Positions 35,269 to 43,433 of a stretch of 52,482 nucleotides of DNA are shown one piece after another. Positions within the stretch are counted from its first letter, which is position 1. Each line of letters begins with the position of its first letter. The notes below the pieces were generated by a model, which was given only the letters and a program-made list of their open reading frames with translations, was not told the origin of the DNA and did no database searches. The DNA is from Clostridia bacterium (GTDB taxonomy: Bacteria; Bacillota; Clostridia; UMGS1840; HGM11507), in contig JAFQLQ010000016.1 in assembly GCA_017414505.1 (NCBI GenBank), positions 1 through 52,482 of the forward strand. Reading direction: 5' to 3'. A program made the position numbers and the translations under genes.

Positions 35269-35811
35269 ATGAAGGAATTATCATTACATATACTGGATTT
35301 GGTTGAAAACTCGGTTAAAGCAGGTGCAAAGCTTATCGAAATTACCGTAACTGAAAAAATTTCCGATAATATTATTTCTTTTGAAATAAAGGATAACGGC
35401 TGCGGTATGGATAAGGAGTTTTTGGAAAATGTTGTAAACCCCTTTACCACCACAAGAACCACCAGAAAAGTAGGACTGGGTATTCCCTTAACAAAGCTTG
35501 CATGTGAGCAGGCAGGAGGAAGCTTTCACATAGAAAGCACACCCGGAGAGGGAACTTATCTTAAAGCGGCTTTTATGTACGACCATATCGACAGACAGCC
35601 TCTCGGAGATATAAAATCTACTGTGCTCACCTTAATTACAATGCGTGAAGCTACGGATTTTATTTACACTCATACTGTTAATGATAAGGATTTTAAACTT
35701 GACACAAGGGAGCTAAAGGAAATTCTCGGAGGAGTTCCTTTTAACGAGCCGGATGTAAGAAACTGGCTTAACGAATACCTTGGTGAAAATATCGAAAGCT
35801 TATATAATTAA
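35269..35811 (+). CDS. GHKL ATPase domain protein (sensor-kinase-like, no His domain)
   Basis: A 180-residue ATP-binding protein. The N-box is LDLVENSVKAGA (about residues 10-21), the G1 box DNGCGMD (about 44-50), the F-box region NPFTTTRTTRK and the G2 box VGLGIPL (about 67-73). It resembles a histidine kinase catalytic domain without dimerization or sensor parts. The C-terminal 70 residues do not match a family I know. It begins 4 bases after the NuoE-like gene and precedes a [2Fe-2S] protein, an order often seen in clostridial bifurcating hydrogenase operons. A regulatory role is probable; its target is unknown. Confidence 0.8.
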   Translation: MKELSLHILDLVENSVKAGAKLIEITVTEKISDNIISFEIKDNGCGMDKEFLENVVNPFTTTRTTRKVGLGIPLTKLACEQAGGSFHIESTPGEGTYLKAAFMYDHIDRQPLGDIKSTVLTLITMREATDFIYTHTVNDKDFKLDTRELKEILGGVPFNEPDVRNWLNEYLGENIESLYN

Positions 35812-35831
35812 TTGAAAGGAATGAATTTATT

Positions 35832-36200
35832 ATGAAAAGTTTAGCTGAATTGGCTGCTATCAGAGAAAAAGCATTATCCAATGTTAATATGAGAAGCGAC
35901 AACGACAGTAAAATAAGAGTTGTTGTTGGTATGGCTACCTGCGGTATCGCTGCCGGTGCAAGAGATGTTCTTAACGCTTTTTCCGAAGAAATAGCTAAAA
36001 GAAATCTTGATAATGTTATTGTTACTCAGACAGGCTGCATCGGTATGTGCCGTCTTGAGCCGTTAGTTGAGGTTTATACTCCCGACGGAAATAAATATAC
36101 TTATGTTAAAATGAACAAGGAAGCTGCTGCAAAGGTTGTTAACGAACATCTTGTTAATAACAAACCCTGTGCAGATTTACTGATTCAAGAAGGAATGTAA
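35832..36200 (+). CDS. Thioredoxin-like [2Fe-2S] ferredoxin domain protein
   Basis: A 122-residue protein whose residues about 32-115 match the thioredoxin-like [2Fe-2S] ferredoxin fold also found at the N terminus of NuoF-type subunits. Possible cluster Cys are in MATCGIAAGA (about residue 36) and GCIGMCRLEP (about 72 and 76), plus NKPCADL near the end. It may be an extra electron carrier or a redox sensor for the complex. AAAGGAATG precedes the ATG at moderate distance. It lies between the GHKL ATPase and the NuoF-like subunit. Confidence 0.82.
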   Translation: MKSLAELAAIREKALSNVNMRSDNDSKIRVVVGMATCGIAAGARDVLNAFSEEIAKRNLDNVIVTQTGCIGMCRLEPLVEVYTPDGNKYTYVKMNKEAAAKVVNEHLVNNKPCADLLIQEGM

Positions 36201-36226
36201 TATAATTTATATATGAGGTGAAAAAA

Positions 36227-38020
36227 ATGGATTTTGTCAGAAGTCATGTTTTGGTATGCGGTGGTACAGGTTGTACTTCATCCGGCAGCCAGAAGGTTAT
36301 AGACGCTCTTGAAAAAGAGCTTGCAGCACAGGGCATTGATAAAGAAGTTAAGGTTGTTAAAACCGGTTGCTTCGGTCTTTGTGCAGTAGGTCCCATTGTT
36401 ATTGTTTATCCCGAAGGTGCTTTCTATAGCGGAATTACTGAAAACGAAGTTCCCGAAATTGTTTCTGAGCATCTTGTTAAAGGTAGAATTGTTACCAAAT
36501 ATTTATATAAGGAAGCTGTTGAAGAAAACGGTGTAAAATCCTTAAACGAAGTAGATTTCTACAAAAAGCAGCTTCGTGTTGCTTTAAGAAACTGCGGTGT
36601 TATCGATCCTGAAAACATCAACGATTACATAGCATTTGACGGTTATCAGGCTCTTGGTAAATGTTTAACCGAGTACACTCCCGAAGACGTTATCAAAATT
36701 ATTAACGATTCCGGTCTTAGAGGCAGAGGGGGCGGCGGTTTCCCCACCGGCAGAAAATGGCAGTTTACACACGATGCAGTAGGCGACAAGAAATACGTTG
36801 CTTGTAACGCCGACGAAGGTGACCCCGGCGCATTTATGGACAGAAGCGTTCTTGAGGGTGACCCTCACTCCATTATCGAAGCTATGGCTATCGCAGCTTA
36901 CGCTGTAGGCGCTGACCAGGGTTACGTTTACATCAGAGCTGAGTATCCTATCGCAGTTAAGAGACTAAGAATTGCTATTGAACAGGCAAGAGAATTAGGT
37001 CTTTTAGGTAAAAATATTTTCGGAACAGACTTTAACTTTGACCTTGACATCCGTCTTGGTGCAGGTGCTTTCGTTTGCGGTGAAGAAACAGCGCTTCTTA
37101 ACTCAATCGAAGGTCACAGAGGTGAACCCAGAACTCGTCCTCCTTTCCCCGCTATCAAAGGTCTGTTTGGTAAACCCACACTTCTTAACAACGTTGAAAC
37201 CTATGCTAATATCACTCAGATTATCCTAAAAGGTGCTGAATGGTTTGCAAGTCTTGGTACAGAAAAGAGCAAAGGTACTAAAGTATTCGCTCTTGGCGGA
37301 AAAATCAACAACACAGGTCTTGTTGAAATTCCTATGGGTACAACACTAAGAGAAGTTGTTTATGATATCGGTGGTGGTATCCCCAACGGTAAAAAATTCA
37401 AAGCTGCTCAGACAGGTGGCCCTTCCGGCGGATGTATTCCTGCTTCTATGATTGATATTCCGATTGACTACGATTCACTTCTTGAAATCGGTTCAATGAT
37501 GGGTTCCGGTGGTCTTATCGTAATGGATGAAGATACCTGTATGGTTGATATTGCTAAATTCTTCCTTGAATTTACAGTTGATGAATCCTGCGGTAAATGT
37601 AGTCCCTGCCGTGTTGGTACAAAGAGACTTCTTGAGCTTCTTACCAAAATTACAGACGGTAACGCTACAATGGAAGACTTAGACAAAATTGAAGAGCTTT
37701 CCGAAACAATTAAATCCTCTTCACTTTGCGGTCTTGGCCAGACAGCTCCAAACCCTGTTTTAAGTACTTTAAAATATTTCAGAGATGAGTATATTGCTCA
37801 TATCGTTGATAAAAAATGTCCTGCAGGCGTATGTAAGAACTTACTTCAGTTCTCAATCATCCAGGATAAATGTAAAAAATGTAGTCTGTGTCAGAAAAAC
37901 TGTCCTGTTGGCGCAATCGAAGGCAGCAGAGAAGAAGGATTCAAAATTGACACATCCAAATGTATTAAATGCGGCGTATGTATTTCTAAGTGCCACTTTG
38001 ATGCGATTGAGAAAAAATAG
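36227..38020 (+). CDS. NADH-dependent hydrogenase flavoprotein subunit (NuoF/HydB-like)
   Basis: A 597-residue flavin- and NAD(H)-binding subunit. It has an N-terminal thioredoxin-like [2Fe-2S] domain (VCGGTGCTSSGS, then TGCFGLCAVGP), the FMN/NADH core with GLRGRGGGGFPTGRKW (about residues 163-178) and CNADEGDPGAF, an [4Fe-4S] site SCGKCSPCRVG (about 453-463), and two C-terminal [4Fe-4S] ferredoxin motifs (CKKCSLCQKNC and CIKCGVCISKC). This domain order matches HydB of electron-bifurcating hydrogenases. The start is the ATG at 36227, with GAGGTG 6 bases upstream. With HydA and the NuoE-like subunit it can exchange electrons between NADH, ferredoxin and H2. Confidence 0.94.
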   Translation: MDFVRSHVLVCGGTGCTSSGSQKVIDALEKELAAQGIDKEVKVVKTGCFGLCAVGPIVIVYPEGAFYSGITENEVPEIVSEHLVKGRIVTKYLYKEAVEENGVKSLNEVDFYKKQLRVALRNCGVIDPENINDYIAFDGYQALGKCLTEYTPEDVIKIINDSGLRGRGGGGFPTGRKWQFTHDAVGDKKYVACNADEGDPGAFMDRSVLEGDPHSIIEAMAIAAYAVGADQGYVYIRAEYPIAVKRLRIAIEQARELGLLGKNIFGTDFNFDLDIRLGAGAFVCGEETALLNSIEGHRGEPRTRPPFPAIKGLFGKPTLLNNVETYANITQIILKGAEWFASLGTEKSKGTKVFALGGKINNTGLVEIPMGTTLREVVYDIGGGIPNGKKFKAAQTGGPSGGCIPASMIDIPIDYDSLLEIGSMMGSGGLIVMDEDTCMVDIAKFFLEFTVDESCGKCSPCRVGTKRLLELLTKITDGNATMEDLDKIEELSETIKSSSLCGLGQTAPNPVLSTLKYFRDEYIAHIVDKKCPAGVCKNLLQFSIIQDKCKKCSLCQKNCPVGAIEGSREEGFKIDTSKCIKCGVCISKCHFDAIEKK

Positions 38021-38037
38021 TAAGGAGGAAGTTTAAA

Positions 38038-39777
38038 ATGGAAAATATGGTTACACTTAAAATTAACAATAAAGAAATAACAGTGCCTTCAAACTATACT
38101 GTTCTTCAGGCCGCTAAAGCTGCGAATATACATATTCCCACATTGTGCTACTTAAAGGATATCAACGAAATCGGTGCCTGCAGAATCTGTGTTGTTGAAA
38201 TCAAAGGTGCAAGAAGTCTTCAGGCTGCTTGCGTATACCCCGTATCCAACGGCCTTGAAGTTTTCACTAATTCAGAAAAGGTTAGAAAATCCAGAAGAAT
38301 CACTTTAGAGCTTCTTCTTTCCAACCACGATAAGAGATGCTTAACCTGTTCAAGAAACAGAAACTGCGAACTTCAGACTCTTGCTGAAGAATTTGGCTTG
38401 AACGAATTAACCTATGAAGGTGAAAGATCTGTTTTTGAAATTGATAATCAGTCTACATCTATCGTAAGAGATAACAACAAATGTATCCTTTGCAGAAGAT
38501 GTATTGCTGCTTGTGACAAACAGGCTATCAAAGTTATTCAGGCTAAAGAAAGAGGATTCATTACCAATATCGGTGCTGCTTTTGATATTTCTATGGCTGA
38601 AGCTCCCTGTATTTACTGCGGACAGTGTATTACAGCTTGTCCTACCGGTGCTCTTACCGAAAGAGACGATACAGGAAAAGTATGGGCTGCTATTCAGGAT
38701 TCTACAAAACACGTTGTATTCCAGACAGCTCCTGCTGTAAGAGCAGCTCTTGGCGAAGAATTCGGTCTTCCTATCGGAACTCCCGTAACCGGCAAAATGG
38801 TTACAGCTATCAAAGAGCTTGGTGCTGACAGAGCTTTCGATACAGATACAGGCGCTGACCTTACAATTATGGAAGAAGGAACAGAATTCATCAACAGATT
38901 TACAAAAGGTGAAAATCTTCCTCTTATCACATCCTGCAGCCCCGGTTGGGTTAAATTCTGCGAACACTACTATCCTGAGTTCACAGATAATCTTTCCAGC
39001 TGTAAATCTCCTATGGAAATGTTCGGTGCAGTATTAAAAACTTACTACTGCGAAAAGAACAACATTGATCCCAAGGATTTATATGTAGTTGCAGTTATGC
39101 CCTGTACCTCCAAGAAATTTGAGGCTTCCAGAGAAGAAATGGGCAGAGACGGCATCAAAGATATAGATGCTTCTATCACAACAAGAGAGCTTGCTAAGAT
39201 GATTAAATCTGCAGGTATCGACTTTAATGCTCTTGAAGAATCTCACTTCGATCAGCCTTTCGGCGATGCAACAGGTGCAGCTGTTATCTTCGGTGCTACC
39301 GGTGGTGTTATGGAAGCTGCTTTAAGAACAGTTTCTGAAATTCTTACAGGCAAAGAGCTTGAAAGCGTAGATTTTGAAGCTGTAAGAGGTACTGAAGGTA
39401 TTAAAGAAGCTACTTTAAACCTTGCAGGCAAAGATGTAAGAATCGCTGTTATAAACGGTACTGCAAACGCAAGAAAAGTTCTTGATGATATGAAAGCCGG
39501 CATTGTTAAATACGACTTTATTGAAATCATGGCTTGCCCCGGCGGTTGCGTAAACGGTGGCGGTCAGCCCATAAGAGATGCTAAATGCTGGGCTGATAAT
39601 GATATTAAAGCACTTAGAGCAAAAGCTCTTTATGAAGAAGATAAAAATGCTCCTTTAAGAAAATCTCACTTAAATCCCACAATTGATTTACTGTACAAAG
39701 ATTTCTTCGGAGAACCCAACAGCCACAAGGCTCACGAGCTTCTTCACACTAAATATACAAAGAGAGGACAGTTCTAA
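38038..39777 (+). CDS. hydA: NADH-dependent [FeFe] hydrogenase catalytic subunit (HydA, bifurcating type)
   Basis: A 579-residue hydrogenase. In order it has a plant-type [2Fe-2S] site (C37, C48, C51, C65), a His-Cys3 [4Fe-4S] site (H97, C101, C104, C110), two [4Fe-4S] ferredoxin motifs (C149-C159 and C191-C201), and the H-cluster domain. The H-cluster motifs are TSCSPGW (298-304), MPCTSKKFE (C356) and MACPGGCVNGGGQP (C500, C504). TSCSPGW has Ser where most hydrogenases have a second Cys; I recall this form in the NADH-dependent group but could not check it. It partners with the NuoF- and NuoE-like subunits. The maturases HydE, HydF and HydG are not in this window. Confidence 0.94.
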   Translation: MENMVTLKINNKEITVPSNYTVLQAAKAANIHIPTLCYLKDINEIGACRICVVEIKGARSLQAACVYPVSNGLEVFTNSEKVRKSRRITLELLLSNHDKRCLTCSRNRNCELQTLAEEFGLNELTYEGERSVFEIDNQSTSIVRDNNKCILCRRCIAACDKQAIKVIQAKERGFITNIGAAFDISMAEAPCIYCGQCITACPTGALTERDDTGKVWAAIQDSTKHVVFQTAPAVRAALGEEFGLPIGTPVTGKMVTAIKELGADRAFDTDTGADLTIMEEGTEFINRFTKGENLPLITSCSPGWVKFCEHYYPEFTDNLSSCKSPMEMFGAVLKTYYCEKNNIDPKDLYVVAVMPCTSKKFEASREEMGRDGIKDIDASITTRELAKMIKSAGIDFNALEESHFDQPFGDATGAAVIFGATGGVMEAALRTVSEILTGKELESVDFEAVRGTEGIKEATLNLAGKDVRIAVINGTANARKVLDDMKAGIVKYDFIEIMACPGGCVNGGGQPIRDAKCWADNDIKALRAKALYEEDKNAPLRKSHLNPTIDLLYKDFFGEPNSHKAHELLHTKYTKRGQF

Positions 39778-39780
39778 TTA

Positions 39781-40899
39781 ATGTTTGAATTTTATAATAG
39801 CTACGATGAGTTAGTTATGATATTTTCAAAGGATTGGAAACTTGTTTTCGCAAATATTTCTGCTCTTTATCATCTTAATTGTTTACTTGATACAGTTACA
39901 GGATTTAATATAAATAAATTCGTTTCAAAGGATAATGTTAAATTTCTTAAAGAAAATTTAACGAACAATAACGAGATAAAAGCAACTCTTGATTTCACAC
40001 CCGGCTTTTCAGCCGAGTGTGAAATTAAATTTATAACACCAAAATACGATGAAAAGTATATTCTTATAAAAACTTTATTGACTGATGACGCCACTCCCGA
40101 AAAGATGGTACAGCTTACGGCGGCAGATAAAATTTATGATCCTTCCGGTATCAGAGACTACCATATGAAATCAAATATGTGTAACGTTCTTAATTGTATT
40201 GAAATGCTGAAAGAACAGGATGTTATAAAACAAAATCCTGAATATTTAAAAGCATTGAAAACAATTTATACCGGCATAGCAAAGAATCACACATATTACA
40301 GGGAAATTATACATCAGTATATAAACAAGGAATGCAGACAGCCTATCGTAATGCGTCCTGTTAATCCCGTAAAACTGTCAGAACGTATAGCAACAAATAT
40401 AAACAACTATTTTACCATGGAAAATATAAATTCTCATGTTAAGGTAAATAAGGTTGATTCCCCGAAAGATGTTCTGTCACACTATGATTCTCTTGCAGGT
40501 GTTATAACAGGAGTAGTTTCTGTTATTTCAGAATGTGCTGAATCAAAGTCAGAAATAAATATCGATTTCGAGTTTTCCAAATCGACTATATCCTTAATAA
40601 TTTCTGAAAAAGAAAACAATTACGATAATTTAATTGACTTTCTTAATAATCCGCTAAATGCTTCGCAGAAAGAAAAATGGGAAAATACCGATATTCGTTC
40701 CAAATACAGAAAAATTATTGATTTTATGTATGTTAATAACGGAGAAATTTCTTACGAGAAAACCGATGATAAAGGCTTTGCTGTTATATTAACATTCACC
40801 TCTGTAACAGATAAACTGATGGACGAGTTGGTAACTTATGATGAAAATGAAATATTGAAAAATATCGTAAAAAGCTTTTTTGGTAATATCGACAGATAA
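39781..40899 (+). CDS. PAS/histidine-kinase-like protein, degenerate ATPase region
   Basis: A 372-residue protein I only partly recognise. Residues about 1-105 look like a PAS sensor (FSKDWKLVFANISALYHLN). Residues about 120-190 form two helices like a kinase dimerization domain, with a possible phospho-acceptor His in DYHMKSN (H128). The C-terminal 180 residues have the length and strand pattern of a GHKL ATPase, but clear N, G1 and G2 boxes are missing. It begins 3 bases after hydA with only a weak ribosome site, so it is co-transcribed. It could sense redox or H2 state together with the HydS-like protein, or serve as a scaffold. Confidence 0.55.
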   Translation: MFEFYNSYDELVMIFSKDWKLVFANISALYHLNCLLDTVTGFNINKFVSKDNVKFLKENLTNNNEIKATLDFTPGFSAECEIKFITPKYDEKYILIKTLLTDDATPEKMVQLTAADKIYDPSGIRDYHMKSNMCNVLNCIEMLKEQDVIKQNPEYLKALKTIYTGIAKNHTYYREIIHQYINKECRQPIVMRPVNPVKLSERIATNINNYFTMENINSHVKVNKVDSPKDVLSHYDSLAGVITGVVSVISECAESKSEINIDFEFSKSTISLIISEKENNYDNLIDFLNNPLNASQKEKWENTDIRSKYRKIIDFMYVNNGEISYEKTDDKGFAVILTFTSVTDKLMDELVTYDENEILKNIVKSFFGNIDR

Positions 40900-40907
40900 A
40901 CTTTGTT

Positions 40908-40981
40908 AAAAATCTACAAAAATATTTCAAATGATTTGATATATTCGTTAATTAAGTCACTTGATTTTTTTGTAGATTTTT
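40908..40981. repeat. Long-spaced inverted repeat after the hydrogenase operon
   Basis: AAAAATCTACAAAAA (40908-40922) and TTTTTGTAGATTTTT (40967-40981) are perfect 15-base complements around a 44-base AT-rich spacer. It could form an operon-end structure. An overlapping open frame here is not convincing as a gene. Confidence 0.5.
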
Positions 40982-41066
40982 GTTATTATATAAAAGAACC
41001 ACACGATTTTTTTCCTTCCCTCCTTTTTATTTTATTATTGTTAAGATTCATGGTCTTACAATGGAG

Positions 41067-41098
41067 CGACATTGATTTATGCAATGTCGATTTTTTTT
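41067..41098 (+). terminator. Terminator of hydrogenase operon
   Basis: CGACATTG (41067-41074), loop of 7, CAATGTCG (41082-41089), A, then eight T residues. Confidence 0.85.
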
Positions 41099-41103
41099 GC
41101 AAA

Positions 41104-41138
41104 AAAATCCGCCGGATTTTATCCGACGGATTAATTTT
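41104..41138 (-). terminator. Terminator of EamA transporter gene
   Basis: AATCCGCCGGAT (41106-41117) and ATCCGACGGATT (41121-41132) pair with one mismatch around TTT. On the minus strand a long T run follows. Confidence 0.75.
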
Positions 41139-41142
41139 TTAC

Positions 41143-42066
41143 TTATTCAGATTTTTTATAATTCAGCATAATTATTCCGGTACATACAAGAATCAGAGTT
41201 AAAATAAGATTAAGCGGAGCAACGTTGCTTGATTCTTTAAGCATCAGATTTGACAGCAGAACTCCGAAAACAGGAGTCATAAAGTTATAAATCGAAACCT
41301 TTGAAACCGGATTGTACTGAAGCAGTACACCCCATAATGCGTATGCAACGGCAGAAAGGAATGAAAGGTAGGTTAAAACACCAACAGCAGCGGCAGAATT
41401 TACAGTAATTTTTCCTCCGGAAATAAGTCCAACAATTATCATAAATATTCCGCCCATAATAAACTGATAGCCGCTTATGACAACGGGATCTTCGTATTTT
41501 GAATAACGCTTTATAAGCACTGAGGAAAATCCGTATGAAATAGCACCTATAAGCACAAATCCGTCGCCCATAAAATTCATTGTAAAATCAAGTCCGTTTA
41601 TATTGATAAGAACAATACCTGCAAATCCTATAAGGCAGGCAACAAGCTTTTTCAATGTAAGCTTTTCCTGCTTGAAAATAAGGCTTGCGATTATGATTGT
41701 AAAAAATGCATTGGAACCGCTTGCAATAGTACCTTTTACGCCTGTTGTGTTTGCAAGCCCTACATAGAAGAATATGTACTGAATTACAGTCTGGAACATT
41801 CCCACAGTTGCAACTTTGCCAAGATTTTCACGCTTGGGAGCAAGAAATTTTCTTCTTGCTATGCTGTAAATTACAATTGTAATTATTCCTGCAAATGTGA
41901 ATCTTATTCCCGCAAAAAGAATTGTTGACGGTACATCTTTATGAGGAAGCATAAGCTCGTAGCCGGTTTTAATAAACGGTGTGGCACTACCCCAGAGGGC
42001 ACAGCATAAAATTGCAAGAATTGCCACTACAAATGTGTTTTTTAGAATATTTTTTGATTTTTCCAT
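41143..42066 (-). CDS. EamA (DMT superfamily) transporter
   Basis: A 307-residue inner-membrane protein with ten membrane segments in two EamA repeats. The first repeat begins FVVAILAILCCALWGSATPFIKTGYEL (abridged), and the second begins at about residue 165 with GDGFVLIGAISYGFSSVLIKRYS, also abridged. Family members export amino acids or metabolites, or take up nucleotide sugars; the substrate cannot be read here. The ATG at 42066 has CGGAGAG 5 bases upstream. It is a single-gene unit with its own terminator, convergent with the hydrogenase operon, and it marks the last ordinary chromosomal gene before the toxin-type operon. Confidence 0.9.
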   Translation of the reverse strand: MEKSKNILKNTFVVAILAILCCALWGSATPFIKTGYELMLPHKDVPSTILFAGIRFTFAGIITIVIYSIARRKFLAPKRENLGKVATVGMFQTVIQYIFFYVGLANTTGVKGTIASGSNAFFTIIIASLIFKQEKLTLKKLVACLIGFAGIVLININGLDFTMNFMGDGFVLIGAISYGFSSVLIKRYSKYEDPVVISGYQFIMGGIFMIIVGLISGGKITVNSAAAVGVLTYLSFLSAVAYALWGVLLQYNPVSKVSIYNFMTPVFGVLLSNLMLKESSNVAPLNLILTLILVCTGIIMLNYKKSE

Positions 42067-42211
42067 TTTATCTCTCCGTAAATTTATTTGCGTTTTTAAC
42101 GCACAATATTTATAATAATAGGAATTTTGTCAAGGGTAAATCTAATATTTTTCAAAATTTTTATAAATTTGATAAAATCTCACATTGAAGCGACTAAAAT
42201 CAACGAAGTAA

Positions 42212-42397
42212 TTATGGATAGTAAGGATTTGGTTTGAAAATCAAAACAATTAAATCAATTATTACACCAACACCAAATAATCCTCCTGTACACAAATATA
42301 AAATTCCCAAAAGAATCCGCTCCTCATAGAACTTATGGATTCCCATGTACCCTAAGAATAAGCAGAGAAAAAAGGATACCCATTTGCTTTTTGCCAT
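42212..42397 (-). CDS. TM2 domain membrane protein
   Basis: A 61-residue protein with a TM2 domain: two membrane segments around a short turn, with LCLFLGYMGIHKFY (about residues 9-22) and a GVGVIIDLIVLIF second segment. TM2 proteins occur in bacteria and animals and their function is unclear. The start is the ATG at 42397, with GAGGTGG 5 bases upstream; the longer frame overlaps the gene above. It is the last gene of the operon that starts with the dynamin-like GTPase, 16 bases downstream of the 98-residue protein. It might anchor an effector or serve as membrane immunity, or be an unrelated passenger. Confidence 0.8.
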   Translation of the reverse strand: MAKSKWVSFFLCLFLGYMGIHKFYEERILLGILYLCTGGLFGVGVIIDLIVLIFKPNPYYP

Positions 42398-42413
42398 AGT
42401 AGCCACCTCTTTT

Positions 42414-42710
42414 TTACTTAATTTCAAATCCGTTTTCTATTTTTGTCATAGCTTTTGTTGGATTTTCCCTCAATTCAATCAGCATCATAAACGCACCCTC
42501 ACCATCTAAATATTCAGACAGAGAAGCGAGTTTTTCCGCTGTGTATCCATTGATTGAAATGCTGCTTTCTAGCATATAACTATTATTCTTAATCCAATAC
42601 TCAAATTCATTTGCAATATCGGGATGTTTTTCAAATTTGGATAACTTAGTTTTTAATAGTAAGGGCATAATATCAGCCTTGCTATAATATTCTTTAATTA
42701 TTTCGCTCAT
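42414..42710 (-). CDS. Small acidic protein, candidate immunity protein
   Basis: A 98-residue helical protein with no family I recognise. It has no signal peptide or membrane segment. Landmarks are EYYSKADIMPLLLKTKLSKF near the N terminus (20 residues) and YLDGEGAFMMLIEL in the last third. An AGGAGGACAACAGT ribosome site precedes the ATG. It lies 12 bases downstream of the HEIRH metallopeptidase gene, the same relative position as the SUKH-like protein after the HNH nuclease. Position and size suggest it neutralises the metallopeptidase, but this rests on context only. Confidence 0.65.
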   Translation of the reverse strand: MSEIIKEYYSKADIMPLLLKTKLSKFEKHPDIANEFEYWIKNNSYMLESSISINGYTAEKLASLSEYLDGEGAFMMLIELRENPTKAMTKIENGFEIK

Positions 42711-42722
42711 ACTGTTGTCCTC

Positions 42723-43412
42723 CTATATCTTAAATAGTTTTGCAAAAGCTCGTGCTTCAGCTTCAACAAGTTGATTTTGATAGTCTGTAAAATTAACATA
42801 TTTTTTGTCTATTTTTGTAGGCTCTATGTAGTTTAAGAAGTTGTATCGGTAAAGAATATCTATATAAGTTTCTCCGATGTTTGCACGCTCATATTGATAT
42901 GCGTGTCGAATTTCGTGAGCAATCGTATCTACAACTTCACTTGGACTATCAAAGGTGTTTTTGTTTATGCGAATTTTGTTTTCGCCACTTACGTAACAGC
43001 CACAGTTGTTTTTATCGGCTTCAAAAAACTCTACACTAGGCTTTTCCGAAAGTTTTAGTTCTACAGAAAGTATATTAACTAAATTATCAATAGCAGTTGC
43101 TTTTTCAATTTCAGAAAGCTCGTTCCAATTATTTTCTTCAAATGGAAGTAAAGCTTCTTTGATTTTGGGAGAATTTGCATCAAAATCAAATTGAAATTCA
43201 TTTTCGTCCCTGTCATATATTTCTGCAATTATATCATCTTCGCTTAAATCAAAAGCATCGTGTGCAGTTTCTTTTCCATCAAATATTTTATTCCAAAACT
43301 CCTGTGCTTCATCGGGAGAAGCAGAAAGAATAGGTTTTATTTCTTTGAAGTTTTCGGCAGAAGGGAGTTCAAAACTCTCTTGCTTTGTAAACTTTTCTGA
43401 GAAGTGTATCAA
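42723..43412 (-). CDS. Toxin-like zinc metallopeptidase with shared N-terminal tag
   Basis: A 229-residue protein with two parts. Residues 22-44 (FKEIKP to FWNKIF) match the HNH protein of this operon at 14 of 23 positions without gaps. The C-terminal part (about 115-229) is a small zincin: HEIRH at 166-170 in the phrase TIAHEIRHAYQYE, with a likely third ligand Glu in VEAEARAFA (217 or 219). Such minimal metallopeptidase domains occur as toxin tips in polymorphic toxin systems. There is no signal peptide. The gene starts 21 bases after the SUKH-like gene and is followed by a candidate immunity gene. Toxicity is inferred from this architecture. Confidence 0.78.
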   Translation of the reverse strand: MIHFSEKFTKQESFELPSAENFKEIKPILSASPDEAQEFWNKIFDGKETAHDAFDLSEDDIIAEIYDRDENEFQFDFDANSPKIKEALLPFEENNWNELSEIEKATAIDNLVNILSVELKLSEKPSVEFFEADKNNCGCYVSGENKIRINKNTFDSPSEVVDTIAHEIRHAYQYERANIGETYIDILYRYNFLNYIEPTKIDKKYVNFTDYQNQLVEAEARAFAKLFKI

Positions 43413-43433
43413 TTAGAACTCCCTCCAATCGTT

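Noticed and set aside
40903..41202. Open frame of 99 codons after the hydrogenase operon
   Set aside because: It runs through an inverted repeat and two terminator hairpins, overlaps the 3' end of the EamA gene, and has biased hydrophobic composition from AT-rich sequence. No ribosome site.
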